The notes under the pieces were generated by a model. The model did no database searches, was not told the DNA's origin, and was given only the letters and a program-made list of their open reading frames with translations. From positions 372,001 to 436,000 of the forward strand of contig NZ_CP058627.1 in the NCBI RefSeq assembly GCF_013403565.1: a stretch of DNA of 64,000 bases, read 5' to 3'. Within the stretch, counting starts at the first letter, position 1; each line of letters starts with the position of its first letter. The DNA is from Chitinibacter bivalviorum. Lineage in GTDB: Bacteria; Pseudomonadota; Gammaproteobacteria; Burkholderiales; Chitinibacteraceae. Position numbers and translations under genes: made by a program. Shown piece after piece: positions 44,203 through 53,221 of this stretch.

Positions 44203-45438
44203 TTATGGCGCAGTATTGAGCGGTTCAAAAGCGCCATCGGCCTTGAGCATCGTTTTGATGCCGCGTATCGCCTGCCGAATACGTGGCTCGTTTTCGATCA
44301 ATGCAAAGCGCACATAATCATCGCCATAGTCGCCAAAACCGACGCCCGGGGACACCGATACTTTGGCTTCTTTGAGTAGATGCTTGGCAAATTCGATTGA
44401 GCCCATCGCCCGATAATGCTCGGGGATTTTGGCCCAAATATACATCGACGCTTTGGGTTTATCGACCATCCAGCCCGCTTCGTGCAAGCCTTTCACCAGC
44501 GCATCACGCCGATTTTGGTATTGCAGCGCGATGTCGCTCACGCATTGCTGATCACCTTCAAGCGCGGCAATTGCCGCAATTTGCAAGGGCGTGAAGGTGC
44601 CGTAATCGTGGTAGCTTTTGATTCGCGCCAGCGCCGCAACGAGATCGGGGTTCCCGACCATAAAGCCAATGCGCCAGCCTGCCATATTGTAGCTTTTCGA
44701 TAGCGTGAAAAATTCGACGGCGATGTCTTTGGCGCCTGGGACTTGCATAATCGATGGCGCTTTCCAGCCATCAAATACGATGTCGGCGTAGGCCAGATCG
44801 TGCACCACAAAAATATCGTGTTTTTTGGCCAGCGCGATCACGCGCTCGAAAAAATCCAGCTCGACGCACTGCGCCGTCGGGTTGGAAGGAAAACCCAGCA
44901 CCATCATTTTTGGCTTGGGGTAGCTGCCGCGAATCGCGCTTTCCAGCTCGGCAAAAAAATCAATGCCGGGCACGAGCGGCACCGAGCGTATCTGTGCACC
45001 CGCGATCACCGCGCCATAAATATGAATCGGGTAGCTGGGGTCGGGCACCAGCACCGTATCGCCGCGATCGAGCGTGGCCAACATTAAATGCGCCAAACCT
45101 TCTTTCGAGCCTATGGTGACAATCGCTTCCGAATCGGGATTGATATCAACCTGATAGCGGTTTTTATACCAGTGGCTGATGGCGCGGCGCAGGCGTGGAA
45201 TGCCTTTCGAGGCCGAATAGCCGTGCGTATCGGGGCGCTGGGCGGCTTCGACGAGTTTGGCCACAATATGTGGCGGCGTAGCGCCATCGGGGTTTCCCAT
45301 GCTCATGTCGATAATGTCCTCGCCACGGCGGCGGGCGGCCATTTTCAGCTCGGCAGTAATATTGAAAACATAGGGGGGAAGGCGGTCGATACGCGCGAAA
45401 CGGCGTCGACCCGAGGTAGATGTACCTGATGTAGACAT
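44203..45438 (-). CDS. alaC: Alanine transaminase (AlaC-type class I aminotransferase)
   Basis: A 411-residue PLP enzyme that makes alanine from pyruvate and glutamate. [55 protein letters not shown] region ([15 protein letters not shown]), [16 protein letters not shown] and [13 protein letters not shown] place it in the AlaC/YfdZ group. The PLP Lys is in [14 protein letters not shown]. The C-terminal Arg in [16 protein letters not shown] binds the carboxylate. The start is the ATG at 45438 with a Ser/Thr-rich leader of ten residues. alaC is commonly followed by homoserine dehydrogenase in beta-proteobacteria, but not here. Confidence 0.93.
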   Translation of the reverse strand: MSTSGTSTSGRRRFARIDRLPPYVFNITAELKMAARRRGEDIIDMSMGNPDGATPPHIVAKLVEAAQRPDTHGYSASKGIPRLRRAISHWYKNRYQVDINPDSEAIVTIGSKEGLAHLMLATLDRGDTVLVPDPSYPIHIYGAVIAGAQIRSVPLVPGIDFFAELESAIRGSYPKPKMMVLGFPSNPTAQCVELDFFERVIALAKKHDIFVVHDLAYADIVFDGWKAPSIMQVPGAKDIAVEFFTLSKSYNMAGWRIGFMVGNPDLVAALARIKSYHDYGTFTPLQIAAIAALEGDQQCVSDIALQYQNRRDALVKGLHEAGWMVDKPKASMYIWAKIPEHYRAMGSIEFAKHLLKEAKVSVSPGVGFGDYGDDYVRFALIENEPRIRQAIRGIKTMLKADGAFEPLNTAP

Positions 45439-45645
45439 GAGTAATCCTAAACGTAAGCGCCCGGAACCGTCCGAGCGACGCGGGCCAGCAGGATGAGGCG
45501 GCTGACCTTGAATGCATCTTAATTGAAAGGCATATCTTCGTCTATGGCTGCTCTATTTGCTGCTAACTCGGGACGATTTTTTTGCCAAGCCAAGTGAAGT
45601 TAGGCAAGCTGCCTGCTTCTTATCTCGATGTCTGAAGGAAAAACC

Positions 45646-45990
45646 ATGATTACGCTTGAGCAAATGGAAGAGATGTTTGCCAGTATTCGCGAAAACACCG
45701 ATTGGGATTTGGCGCAGCCCTTGGTTTGGGGCTATTTTTTCACCGATAAATCGGATGAAAAACTGGCCAGCGTGATCCCTTTGCTTGAAGCGCAAGGTTA
45801 TCGCTTTGTTGATTTATTCATTCCGCAGCTCGATGAAGGCGTCGAGGAGTATTTGGTGCTGCATGTGGAAAAAGAAGAAATCCACACGCCGCAATCACTG
45901 TTTGAGCGCAACCAGCAGTTTTATGACTTCGTTAGCGAGCAGCAATTGCTGAGCTACGACGGGATGGATGTTGGCCCCTTGGGCGAATAA
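45646..45990 (+). CDS. rraB: Ribonuclease E inhibitor RraB-family protein
   Basis: A 114-residue acidic protein. ITLEQMEEMFASIRENTDWDL and GYFFTDKSDEKL with LEAQGYRFVDLF match the RraB family, which binds RNase E and modulates degradosome composition. The start at 45646 is chosen because AAGGA lies at correct spacing; an ATG six codons upstream is less likely. It is alone, with a long leader (about 200 bases from alaC) and a 49-bp repeat after its stop. Confidence 0.85.
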   Translation: MITLEQMEEMFASIRENTDWDLAQPLVWGYFFTDKSDEKLASVIPLLEAQGYRFVDLFIPQLDEGVEEYLVLHVEKEEIHTPQSLFERNQQFYDFVSEQQLLSYDGMDVGPLGE

Positions 45991-46018
45991 AAAGTCGGGC
46001 GTGATTGATGGTCTTGCT

Positions 46019-46067
46019 GGGTATGTCTTTCAAAGCTATTTGATATTTGGTTTTGAAAGATATACCC
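46019..46067. repeat. 49-bp intergenic repeat, copy 7 (best hairpin)
   Basis: GGGTATGTCTTTCAAA at the left pairs with TTTTGAAAGATATACCC at the right, about 15 of 16 bases, so the whole unit forms one long hairpin between convergent genes. The inner block is TTGGTTTTG. It is the copy closest to a full palindrome and may resemble the ancestral form. Confidence 0.9.
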
Positions 46068-46085
46068 AATGATGTATGCGATTGC

Positions 46086-46586
46086 TTAGTTCGCCAAACC
46101 CAGCTCTTGCACTGTCAAATGCAGCCGCAGGTCAAATTCATATTGCAGATAGTTAGGCTCCATATGCTGGCAGAGCTGGTAAAACGCTTTGTTATGCTCT
46201 TTCTCTTTCAAATGCGCCAATTCATGCACGACGATCATTTTCAAAAACTCAGGCGGCGTGTTTTTGAATAAAGTCGCAATGCGAATTTCATTTTTACTTT
46301 TCAGCTTGCCACCTTGCACGCGAGAAATCTGCGTGTGCAGGCCGAGCGCGTGATTGATGACGCTGATTTTGCTGTCAAACCCGACCTTGGAAATCGCCGC
46401 TGTATTGCGAAAATAATCGGATTTAATCTCGCTCACATACTCGTACAGCGCCTTATCGGTTTGAATGCTATGGCGCTCGGGGTATTTCTTGGCGAGCATC
46501 GGCGCGAGCTGATTTTTTTCAATCAGGCTTTGCACTTGGGCGACCAATTGCGCAGGGTAATGCGCGATGTATTTAAGTGAATTCAT
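46086..46586 (-). CDS. YgjP-like metallopeptidase-domain protein (DUF45)
   Basis: A 166-residue cytoplasmic protein. VVHELAHLKEKEHNKAFYQLCQHMEPNY carries the HExxH zinc site with a third ligand 8 residues later, as in M48-like DUF45/YgjP proteins. E. coli YgjP has been described as UTP pyrophosphatase; peptidase activity is not established. LHTQISRVQGGKLKSKNEIRIATLFKNTP fits the DUF45 strand-loop region. It overlaps the next gene by 1 base (TAATG). It heads downstream of the uracil-DNA glycosylase, RimI and TsaB genes in the same operon. Confidence 0.88.
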   Translation of the reverse strand: MNSLKYIAHYPAQLVAQVQSLIEKNQLAPMLAKKYPERHSIQTDKALYEYVSEIKSDYFRNTAAISKVGFDSKISVINHALGLHTQISRVQGGKLKSKNEIRIATLFKNTPPEFLKMIVVHELAHLKEKEHNKAFYQLCQHMEPNYLQYEFDLRLHLTVQELGLAN

Positions 46587-47506
46587 TACTTGTCTAGCTG
46601 GGTTTTAAGTAGCAATAAATCCTGCCAAGCCTTGGCTTTATCGGGCATATTGCGCAGTAAATACGCGGGGTGATAGCTCACCACCACTGGAGTCTGGCGA
46701 TAGTGATGGATTTTGCCGCGGAGCGCCGAGATCGGTGCATCGTCATTCAACAGGCGCTGGATGGCAAATCGGCCGCTGGCAAATAGCACTTTGGGCGCAA
46801 TGAGCTCAATTTGGCGCTGCAAGAAGGGCGCACATTGCGCGACTTCATCGGGCTGCGGATTGCGATTGCCCGGCGGGCGGCATTTAAGCACATTGGCGAT
46901 AAAGACTTTGTCGCCGCGTTGTTGGCCGATGCTGGCCAACATATTATCGAGCAACTTGCCCGCTTTGCCGACAAAGGGCTCGCCTTGCGCATCCTCATCC
47001 GCACCTGGCGCTTCGCCGACGACCACCAACTGTGCCTGCGCGTCGCCCACGCCAAACACTGCTTGGCTGCGGGTTTCGCATAATTTGCACGCAGTACAAT
47101 TTTTGACCGCCTCTTGCAGGCGCTGCCAATCCATTTGCAAAATAGCTTGCGTGCGCTCGTCGAGCTCTGCTGGCGCGGCGACCGCAACTTCAACCGGGCG
47201 CAGTGCGGCCGGCGTATTGCGTGCTTTCAACACCTGATGAATCGCTGCGGCTTCTTGCGACGGTGCTTTGGCCACTTTGCTCGGTGTGGCGGGCGCGGCT
47301 TCGATGGTTTCTTCCATCCGCTGATGCGCAGCTTGGGCGATCGGGCTGAAATTGGGGTTGGGCGCTGGCGGCGTATTTTCGATTGCAACTTGCGGCTGTG
47401 CTACATCGGCGTGTTCGGCCTCGGCCTCTAGCTGAGCCAAGACTTCATGGCGCACCCAGACGGGGTTGAGCCCCAGTTCATTGAGGATCAGCGCGCGGCG
47501 ATTCAT
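46586..47506 (-). CDS. Type 4 uracil-DNA glycosylase
   Basis: Removes uracil from DNA. A 306-residue protein: the first 120 residues are a variable Ala/Pro/Glu-rich region, then the catalytic domain with NCTACKLCETRSQAVFG (two Fe-S Cys), VVGEAPGADEDAQGEPFVGKAGKLLDNML (motif A with Glu), FIANVLKCRPPGNRNP (third Cys), CAPFLQRQIELI (fourth Cys) and VVSYHPAYLLR (motif B). The Fe-S ligands are complete. The start at 47506 forms an ATGA overlap with rimI; a longer frame has an unlikely leader. Proteins of this type with the extended N-terminus are frequent next to rimI in beta-proteobacteria. Confidence 0.95.
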   Translation of the reverse strand: MNRRALILNELGLNPVWVRHEVLAQLEAEAEHADVAQPQVAIENTPPAPNPNFSPIAQAAHQRMEETIEAAPATPSKVAKAPSQEAAAIHQVLKARNTPAALRPVEVAVAAPAELDERTQAILQMDWQRLQEAVKNCTACKLCETRSQAVFGVGDAQAQLVVVGEAPGADEDAQGEPFVGKAGKLLDNMLASIGQQRGDKVFIANVLKCRPPGNRNPQPDEVAQCAPFLQRQIELIAPKVLFASGRFAIQRLLNDDAPISALRGKIHHYRQTPVVVSYHPAYLLRNMPDKAKAWQDLLLLKTQLDK

Positions 47507-48024
47507 GCCTCCACCTCGTTGGCAACGAGCAGTATTTTGCCGCAAATAATCGCGTCTTCACGGCTAATGAGCTGGCCGTCTTCGGTGCGATGCTCGCAAG
47601 GGTAATAGTTTTTCCGCACGCCGTTTTCTTGCCAACCGTGTTGGCGATAAAACGCCCGCGCGCCTTGATTGCTGTGGCGCACTTCTAAAAATAACTGTTG
47701 CACACCTTCGCGCACCAAGGTTGCTTCGGCGTAGGCGAGGAGTTTCGAGCCGATATTTTGGCGCTGATACTGTGGCGCGACGGCAATCAGCAAGACTTCC
47801 GCTTCATCCAGCGTTGCCATGCAAACGATAAAACCACTTAAATGCTCGCCTTGCCACGCGCCAAAACACTCGTGCTGCTCTAGCGAATCGAGCCATTGCT
47901 TGCCAGTCCACGGATGGGGATTGGTTTCCTCATCCAGATCTGCGAGGGCGGCCACATCAGCGGCGCTCAGGCGCGAAAACGTCAGTTCATCTTGCGGCTG
48001 GCAGGCGGGCATGGCATTACTCAT
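47503..48024 (-). CDS. rimI: Ribosomal protein S18 alanine N-acetyltransferase
   Basis: A 173-residue GNAT enzyme that acetylates the N-terminus of ribosomal protein S18 or related substrates. LIAVAPQYQRQNIGSKLLAYAE is the acetyl-CoA motif, and EVRHSNQGARAFYRQHGWQENGVRKNYYP is the RimI signature. It overlaps tsaB by 4 bases upstream and the UDG gene by 4 bases downstream. The order tsaB-rimI-udg is conserved in beta-proteobacteria, which supports the name. Confidence 0.92.
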   Translation of the reverse strand: MSNAMPACQPQDELTFSRLSAADVAALADLDEETNPHPWTGKQWLDSLEQHECFGAWQGEHLSGFIVCMATLDEAEVLLIAVAPQYQRQNIGSKLLAYAEATLVREGVQQLFLEVRHSNQGARAFYRQHGWQENGVRKNYYPCEHRTEDGQLISREDAIICGKILLVANEVEA

Positions 48025-48701
48025 TTGGCGACTCGTTCATGCGTTTTAAGTGCCACTTTATCACGCAGGTAGATCAGATTCGCTTCACTAGCCGGCAGAC
48101 CCTGACCGGCATCAAATTGTGACAATGCCAATTGCAACATCTCGCGCGCATGCGGTTGGCGCTCGGCGTCGATCTGGCTCAGATGCTCGCCAACGCGCGC
48201 ATGCAGCGCCGCGGCATAGGTTTTGAAGCCGGTGCCAATGCCAAACCAGTCATGGCCTGTTGGGACTGGGACGTCTTCGGGATTGCACACTTGCGCTTCA
48301 TGGATAGTTTTCCAGCCAGTGCCATCGCGCTCAAATGCCGCGCAATACACCTGATTCATGCGGGCATCGATACATACATAGGCACGTATTGCGCCAGAAG
48401 CCTGTGCTAGTGCTTCAAGCGTTGATATACCTACGACGGGGATATTCTGTGCATACGCCAAGCCTTGGGTAATGCCGCAGCCAATGCGTAAACCAGTGAA
48501 GGAGCCGGGGCCACTCGGGTAGGCAATGCCTGCAATGTCGTTCATTGTGAGCTGGCAATCGTTGAGCAGCTCGCGCAGATAAGGCAAGGTCAGCTCGGCG
48601 TGTTTTTGCCCCACGGGCCACTCGCGCGCGACAAGGCCAGAGTTGGTGCTGATCGCAAAAGACAGCTGTTCACTCGAGGTATCAATGGCTAAGTAGGGCA
48701 T
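48021..48701 (-). CDS. tsaB: tRNA threonylcarbamoyladenosine biosynthesis protein TsaB
   Basis: A partner of TsaD in t6A synthesis at position 37 of ANN-decoding tRNAs. 226 residues of the ASKHA fold: MPYLAIDTSSEQLSFAIS, HAELTLPYLRELLNDC, GIAYPSGPGSFTGLRIGCGITQGLAY and VCIDARMNQVYCAAFERDG are all TsaB motifs. It lacks the His pair of TsaD, as expected. It is the first gene of the tsaB-rimI-udg-ygjP operon. The start follows the hallmark Met. Confidence 0.95.
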   Translation of the reverse strand: MPYLAIDTSSEQLSFAISTNSGLVAREWPVGQKHAELTLPYLRELLNDCQLTMNDIAGIAYPSGPGSFTGLRIGCGITQGLAYAQNIPVVGISTLEALAQASGAIRAYVCIDARMNQVYCAAFERDGTGWKTIHEAQVCNPEDVPVPTGHDWFGIGTGFKTYAAALHARVGEHLSQIDAERQPHAREMLQLALSQFDAGQGLPASEANLIYLRDKVALKTHERVAK

Positions 48702-48754
48702 AGGGCGCGCAAATCAGGGGCAAAACGCTATTCTACCACGGCTCACGCCCCGGC

Positions 48755-49507
48755 TTAGTTTTGCCCAACGCTAGTTGGGTTGAGGTATTGATGGCGAATT
48801 TTATCGAGCTCGCCCGATTGCTTGAGCGTTTGGAATGCGTCTTTAAAGCGCTGAAACGCGGGCTGATTTACCTTGGGGTTAAACGCAAAATAGCAGCCGC
48901 CACCTTTGATAATGGTAAAGGCCGCTTCAAGCTGGCTGGGGTCAAAATTGAGTTGTTTGGCGGCGTAAATATGCGGCATCAACATCCCCGCCGATAGATC
49001 GAAGCGATTGGCGTACAGCATTTTGACCGAGCGAAATTCCTCAGGTGAGGTCGTATCGAGTCGATTCATATTGTAGCCCAGGCTTTGCAGCACCTGAGCC
49101 CCCGCCGCGCCACGCGCTGCGCCGGCCATGTATTTTTCGGCTTCTTTAAGCGAGTTGATTTTGATGTCGCCCCGGTTTTTCAGCTTGATAAAGACAATGT
49201 CGCAGTCATCGTAAGGGCCAACCCACAGGTACTGATTTTCCCGCTGCGGCGTGCGCACGGTGGTAAACAAGATGCTATTGGGGTCATTTTGTGCATTTTG
49301 TACCGCGCGCAGCCAAGGCTGACTTTCGCGTTTAATCACCAAGCCACTTTGCTCGATGATGCGATCTAATATTTGATTGGCCATGCCCTTGTAATTTTTC
49401 CCCTCGGTGTAGTTGTAGGGGGCAAATTCTTCGGTATAAGCATTAAGCGCCTCTGTACTAAACGCGCTATGGCTGGCCAGCAATAGCAAAAATAAGGGGA
49501 GGCGCAT
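48755..49507 (-). CDS. Periplasmic solute-binding protein, family 3 (second)
   Basis: A 250-residue exported protein with signal peptide MRLPLFLLLLASHSAFSTEA. The mature part, LNAYTEEFAPYNYTEGKNYKGMANQILDRIIEQSG, then IKRESQPWLRAVQNAQNDPNSILFTTVRTPQREN, resembles SBP_bac_3 proteins of the lone type seen also at 35.7 kb. A conserved pattern of Trp-Arg-Ala is shared with the family of putative sensor binding proteins. The ATG at 49507 is chosen; an upstream ATG adds eight residues. No transporter partner is next to it. The ligand is unknown. Confidence 0.82.
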   Translation of the reverse strand: MRLPLFLLLLASHSAFSTEALNAYTEEFAPYNYTEGKNYKGMANQILDRIIEQSGLVIKRESQPWLRAVQNAQNDPNSILFTTVRTPQRENQYLWVGPYDDCDIVFIKLKNRGDIKINSLKEAEKYMAGAARGAAGAQVLQSLGYNMNRLDTTSPEEFRSVKMLYANRFDLSAGMLMPHIYAAKQLNFDPSQLEAAFTIIKGGGCYFAFNPKVNQPAFQRFKDAFQTLKQSGELDKIRHQYLNPTSVGQN

Positions 49508-49674
49508 TCGATCATCTCTAAGCGGTATCATTCTATCTACCTTAGGCTGGTGCCTATGCTTACGCCAGCGCCATCGGATGAACGTAAGTTTTCTTTTTGC
49601 CGAGGGTGTGGGTTAGAACGCACTGCCTAGCAAACTAAGCTCGTCTTGTTGCGGCTTTCCATTATGATTTAGCC

Positions 49675-51471
49675 ATGAAAAAAATTATCTTTCTGCTGTG
49701 TTGCCTATGCCATGCTCAGGTATGGGCGGCTCATGCTTATTCGCTGGGCGATACCGCCAAATACCCCGCTAATTTCACCTCATTTGCCTACGCTGACCCA
49801 ATGGCCAAACCAGGCGGCGAGTTGATTTTGCCCAACCCCGATCGGCGGACCAGCTTTGATTCATTCAACCCCTTTATCATCAAAGGTACACCCGCCGCAG
49901 GGTTGGGCGCACTGATGTTTGAATCGCTGGGCACAATGAGTCTGGATGAAACGGCGACGATGTATGGCCTCTTGGCCAGTGATATTGCCGTCGCGCCCGA
50001 TGGCAAATCAGTGACGTTTACGCTGAATGCTAAGGCGCGCTTTAATAATGGCGATGTGGTGACGGCGCAAGACGTGAAGCACAGCTTTGACACGCTCAAC
50101 AGCAAACTCGCAGCGCCGCAATACACCTCACAACTGGCTGATGTGGCAGGTGTCGATGTGCTCGATGCCAAAACCATCCGCTATCGCTTCAAAACCGCCA
50201 ATCGCGAAATGCCGCAAATTGTCGGCAGCCTGCCGGTGTTTTCGCATAAGTGGGGTGGGGGCCAGCCGCTGGACAAGATTGCGCTGGAAAAACCCATCAC
50301 CAGCGGCCCATACCGCATTGCCGATTACAAACTCGGCCGCAGCATCAGCTACCAGCGCCGCGCCGACTACTGGGGCAAGGATTTACCGACCCGGCTAGGC
50401 CAATATAATTTTGACCGCGTCACCTACCGCTACTATCAGGATGAAGTCGCCAAGCTCGAAGCCTTCAAAGCGGGGGAGTTTGATTTCATCACCGAATACA
50501 GCGCGCGCAACTGGGCGCGGCAGTATCAGGGGCCGAAATTTCGCCGTGGCGATATCCTCAAGCGCGAGCTGCGTCACCACAACAGCAGCGGCATGCAGGG
50601 CTATGTGCTCAATTTGCGTAAACCGCAATTTGCCGACATCCGGGTGCGGCAAGCCTTGGGGCTGGCGCTCGATTTTGAATGGCTCAATCGCCAATTGTTT
50701 TACAGCCAATACACACGGCTCAATAGCTTTTACGCCAATGGCGAGCTGGCCGCCAGCGGCAAACCGAGCGAGGCCGAGTTGGCACTGCTCAAACCCTTGG
50801 CTAAGGATTTACCGCCCGCGGTATTCGGCGAATTGCCCGCGCCACCTAATACGGATCGTTTACCCAATGGCGCCCCCGGCTCGCTGCGCGACAATCTGCG
50901 CCAAGCGCGCGAGTTGCTCAAACAAGCAGGTTGGACTTACCGCGACGGCGCGCTGCGCAACGCGAAGGGTGATGCGTTTACGTTTGAAATCCTCGACGAT
51001 GGTGGCGCCATGGCGCGCGTTTTCCCGCCGCTCGCGCGCAATCTGGCCAAACTCGGCATCACCGCCAAGCTGCGCAATATCGATTTTGCGCTGTACCAGC
51101 GCCGGCTCGATAACTTTGATTTTGATGTAACGGTCTTGCGCTTCCCCGACGTGCAAAGCCCGGGGCAAGAGCTGCTCGATTATTACGGCAGCAAAGCGGC
51201 CGATGTAAAAGGCAGCAGCAATGTGATCGGCATTAAAAATCCCGCGATTGATGCGCTAATCAATCACGTGCTGGCTGCGCCGAACCGCACCGCCCAAATC
51301 ACCGCCGTCCACGCCCTCGATCGCGCCTTGCTCGCCGGCTACTACATCATCCCGCATTGGTACAGCGCCACGCATCGCGTGGCGTGGCGGGATCGATTTG
51401 CAATGCCGAAAGTGATGCCGTTGTATTATCAGGCGGGGGATTGGATGCTGGCGACGTGGTGGGTGAAATAA
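49675..51471 (+). CDS. yejA: Extracellular solute-binding protein of peptide ABC transporter (YejA type)
   Basis: A 598-residue periplasmic protein with signal peptide MKKIIFLLCCLCHAQVWAAH. The family 5 domain starts with GELILPNPDRRTSFDSFNPF, and FNNGDVVTAQDVKHSFDTL is the hallmark motif. YVLNLRKPQFADIRVRQALGLALDFEWLNRQLFY and FDVTVLRFPDVQSPGQELLDYYGSKAA are typical of YejA-like binding proteins. It probably binds oligopeptides, such as microcin C-like peptides or murein peptides. The permease genes yejB and yejE follow, but 2.4 kb away, with unrelated genes and repeats between. The stop TAA overlaps the start of the next gene. Confidence 0.9.
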   Translation: MKKIIFLLCCLCHAQVWAAHAYSLGDTAKYPANFTSFAYADPMAKPGGELILPNPDRRTSFDSFNPFIIKGTPAAGLGALMFESLGTMSLDETATMYGLLASDIAVAPDGKSVTFTLNAKARFNNGDVVTAQDVKHSFDTLNSKLAAPQYTSQLADVAGVDVLDAKTIRYRFKTANREMPQIVGSLPVFSHKWGGGQPLDKIALEKPITSGPYRIADYKLGRSISYQRRADYWGKDLPTRLGQYNFDRVTYRYYQDEVAKLEAFKAGEFDFITEYSARNWARQYQGPKFRRGDILKRELRHHNSSGMQGYVLNLRKPQFADIRVRQALGLALDFEWLNRQLFYSQYTRLNSFYANGELAASGKPSEAELALLKPLAKDLPPAVFGELPAPPNTDRLPNGAPGSLRDNLRQARELLKQAGWTYRDGALRNAKGDAFTFEILDDGGAMARVFPPLARNLAKLGITAKLRNIDFALYQRRLDNFDFDVTVLRFPDVQSPGQELLDYYGSKAADVKGSSNVIGIKNPAIDALINHVLAAPNRTAQITAVHALDRALLAGYYIIPHWYSATHRVAWRDRFAMPKVMPLYYQAGDWMLATWWVK

Positions 51472-52427
51472 TGCCGGAAAAAACAAGTTCGCATGAACAA
51501 AGAGCAGAATGCACAACTGGTTTAGATATTTCAGCGGATAAGCTGGATACAGAAACTGAAGAATTTGATGATGTACTCGGGCAGTCACTTTTTTGGCTGG
51601 TCATCGTTACATTTTTATTTTCCTTGCTTTTCTTTGCTGGATTCTTGTTTGTGCTCATCCTGTATGGTGGCTTTGTAGTTAGTATCTTTTTTTCAATTAT
51701 AGGTTTTGTTTTTTCATGGTATTTGCTTAAGTTTTTAAAAAATAAATTAATTGTTACTCGTCAGGCTGATCTAAAGTTAGGGCGAAAATGGAAGTTGATT
51801 GTTTTATTTGCTTATGCAAGTGTTGGATTATGGTTTGTTTATGACCAGTATTTTGTTACCTATCCTAGCTTTGTTTCGGTTGTGCATCAGGGGCGTGGGA
51901 AAGGAATAAAATTCATTTATCCATATTGCAACGTGAATCATAATATTACTTGGAAAGATGAAACCGATAGGCTGTCAATTAAAGGTAGATGGTCAAATGA
52001 TGGTGCAGTATTTTCTTGCGTTTCTTCTGAAAATCAAGAACTCTCTGATGATGTTGTTATATCAAGTATAGAAATAAGTTCGAGGCCAGAAATTGCAATT
52101 GCTTATCCAAATGGAATGACGATGGCGGATCGTATCGCCACGCAAGATAGAATGAATTTTATTTATGAGAGCAATGGTGTAAAAGTTTATCGTACATCTA
52201 CTGCAGGTAATAAAGAGGATCAAGAAGTTGCATTATTTCAGGCGGATGATGGGGAGTTGGTTGCGGTTAAGTATTTTATAAATTTGCCAGAAAGTAAAAA
52301 TATTTATCGTAGATTCGATAAGGAGCGTGAGGTGGAATTCTTCCTGAGATCTTCCGGTGAAGATGTGAATTTTTATCGAGTTTTTGATAAAAATGCGATG
52401 AATTATTTGCGTTCTCTCGTACGGTAG
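51471..52427 (+). CDS. AT-rich membrane protein (318 aa), inserted between ABC genes
   Basis: Starts MPEKTSSHEQRAECTTGLD right at the stop of yejA (TAATG overlap). Two strong membrane helices at about residues 42-70 (LVIVTFLFSLLFFAGFLFVLILYGG) and 72-88, and one near 105-122, are followed by an about 190-residue soluble domain with FVSVVHQGRGKGIKF, a possible Cys pair and a C-terminus RSSGEDVNFYRVFDKN. No family is recognised. It is clearly richer in A and T than its neighbours, which indicates acquisition by transfer. A truncated paralogue of its N-terminal part is at 52799. Confidence 0.65.
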   Translation: MPEKTSSHEQRAECTTGLDISADKLDTETEEFDDVLGQSLFWLVIVTFLFSLLFFAGFLFVLILYGGFVVSIFFSIIGFVFSWYLLKFLKNKLIVTRQADLKLGRKWKLIVLFAYASVGLWFVYDQYFVTYPSFVSVVHQGRGKGIKFIYPYCNVNHNITWKDETDRLSIKGRWSNDGAVFSCVSSENQELSDDVVISSIEISSRPEIAIAYPNGMTMADRIATQDRMNFIYESNGVKVYRTSTAGNKEDQEVALFQADDGELVAVKYFINLPESKNIYRRFDKEREVEFFLRSSGEDVNFYRVFDKNAMNYLRSLVR

Positions 52428-52487
52428 GGGGCGACGTAGGTCGTAGTAGCCTGAGGTGCTTTCCTACAAAATGTGATGCTTTTAGTG

Positions 52488-52558
52488 GGATTGGCGGCTG
52501 CGCGCCGCGGCACTGACTTTCTTTGCTTCGCCAAAGAAAGTCAGCAAAGAAAGGCGAC
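52488..52558. repeat. GGATTGGCGGCTG repeat with 13-bp hairpin, copy 1
   Basis: GGATTGGCGGCTG(C)GCGCCGCGGCACT is followed by the perfect hairpin arms CTGACTTTCTTTG and CAAAGAAAGTCAG (52513-52544, 6-base loop) and by AAAGAAAGGCG. It shares its start with the second copy at 53222. Confidence 0.85.
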
Positions 52559-52693
52559 CCGGGCGAAAAGCGCTCCGCGCTGCCCTTGCCGCGTCGTGAG
52601 CCAAACGATAAAACTGTTTGTCTCCCTCCTCGCTGCGGTTTTCGCTACACGGGAATTCAAGCCAAAATTCAGTGTTGCGGAGTATACGTGCTG

Positions 52694-52742
52694 GGGTATG
52701 TCTTTGTGGTGCCTGATATTGTTGATTTTGATTGAGATACTC
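52694..52742. repeat. 49-bp intergenic repeat, degenerate copy 8
   Basis: GGGTATGTCTTT at the left (identical over 12 bases to copy 7) and ATACTC in register at the right; the inner block is TTGATTTTG. It lies after hairpin repeat copy 1. Confidence 0.65.
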
Positions 52743-52798
52743 GTGACTTTGTGAGTGAAGTGTCTCTTTTGGCAGATTAATGATAGGACGCGATTAAT

Positions 52799-53173
52799 AT
52801 GCTGTATTTGCTGGGTTTTTTATTTTTATTCATTTTCTTTGTTGTGTACGGTTTTCCTTGCCTTGTTCGTTTAATGACTGAGCGTAAAGTTGCTAATTCC
52901 GATACAAATGTATCTCAGCAAGATGAAGGTAGTGCAATCAAGTCCACGATTGAAAATGCGTCTGAAACCAATGAGTTTTTGGTCTTTTTGTATTATTTGA
53001 TTTGTTTAGCGTCGATTGGCTTAGGTTTGGTTTTGATGGCGCTAGCGTTTATTCTGGGGCTGTATGGTGGAGTAGTAGCTATCAGCCTGATCGGATTGCT
53101 GATTCTGAGTCCATATTGTTATTTGTCTTGGCGCTTTTTGGTGTGGCTACGGCTTCGTTGGATGGGGGCTTAG
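52799..53173 (+). CDS. Small membrane protein, truncated paralogue of the 318-aa protein
   Basis: A 124-residue protein starting MLYLLGFLFLFIFFVVYGF. Three or four membrane helices are seen. The stretch LYGGVVAISLIGLLILSPYCYLSWRFLVWL parallels LYGGFVVSIFFSIIGFVFSWYLLKFL of the 318-residue protein, and both have a short charged linker before the helix pair. The large soluble domain is absent. It is also AT-rich. It probably arose by duplication within the inserted segment. Its function is unknown. Confidence 0.55.
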   Translation: MLYLLGFLFLFIFFVVYGFPCLVRLMTERKVANSDTNVSQQDEGSAIKSTIENASETNEFLVFLYYLICLASIGLGLVLMALAFILGLYGGVVAISLIGLLILSPYCYLSWRFLVWLRLRWMGA

Positions 53174-53221
53174 GTTGGATGAATTGAAGGTGTTATCCGA
53201 TTGCTAGTGTGTAATTACGCT

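Larger units (their letters stand above)
52428..52798. other. Repeat-containing gap between the two AT-rich genes
   Basis: A 371-base stretch without a supported gene. It contains a 13-bp-arm hairpin repeat (52488 onward) and a degenerate 49-bp repeat near 52694. A translated frame over this stretch is a shadow of the repeat. Confidence 0.6.

Noticed and set aside
52473..52754. Frame containing DFLCFAKESQQRK over the hairpin repeat
   Set aside because: It is a translation of the repeat itself. Such frames recur in many genomes because the repeat does, and no protein evidence is known to me.
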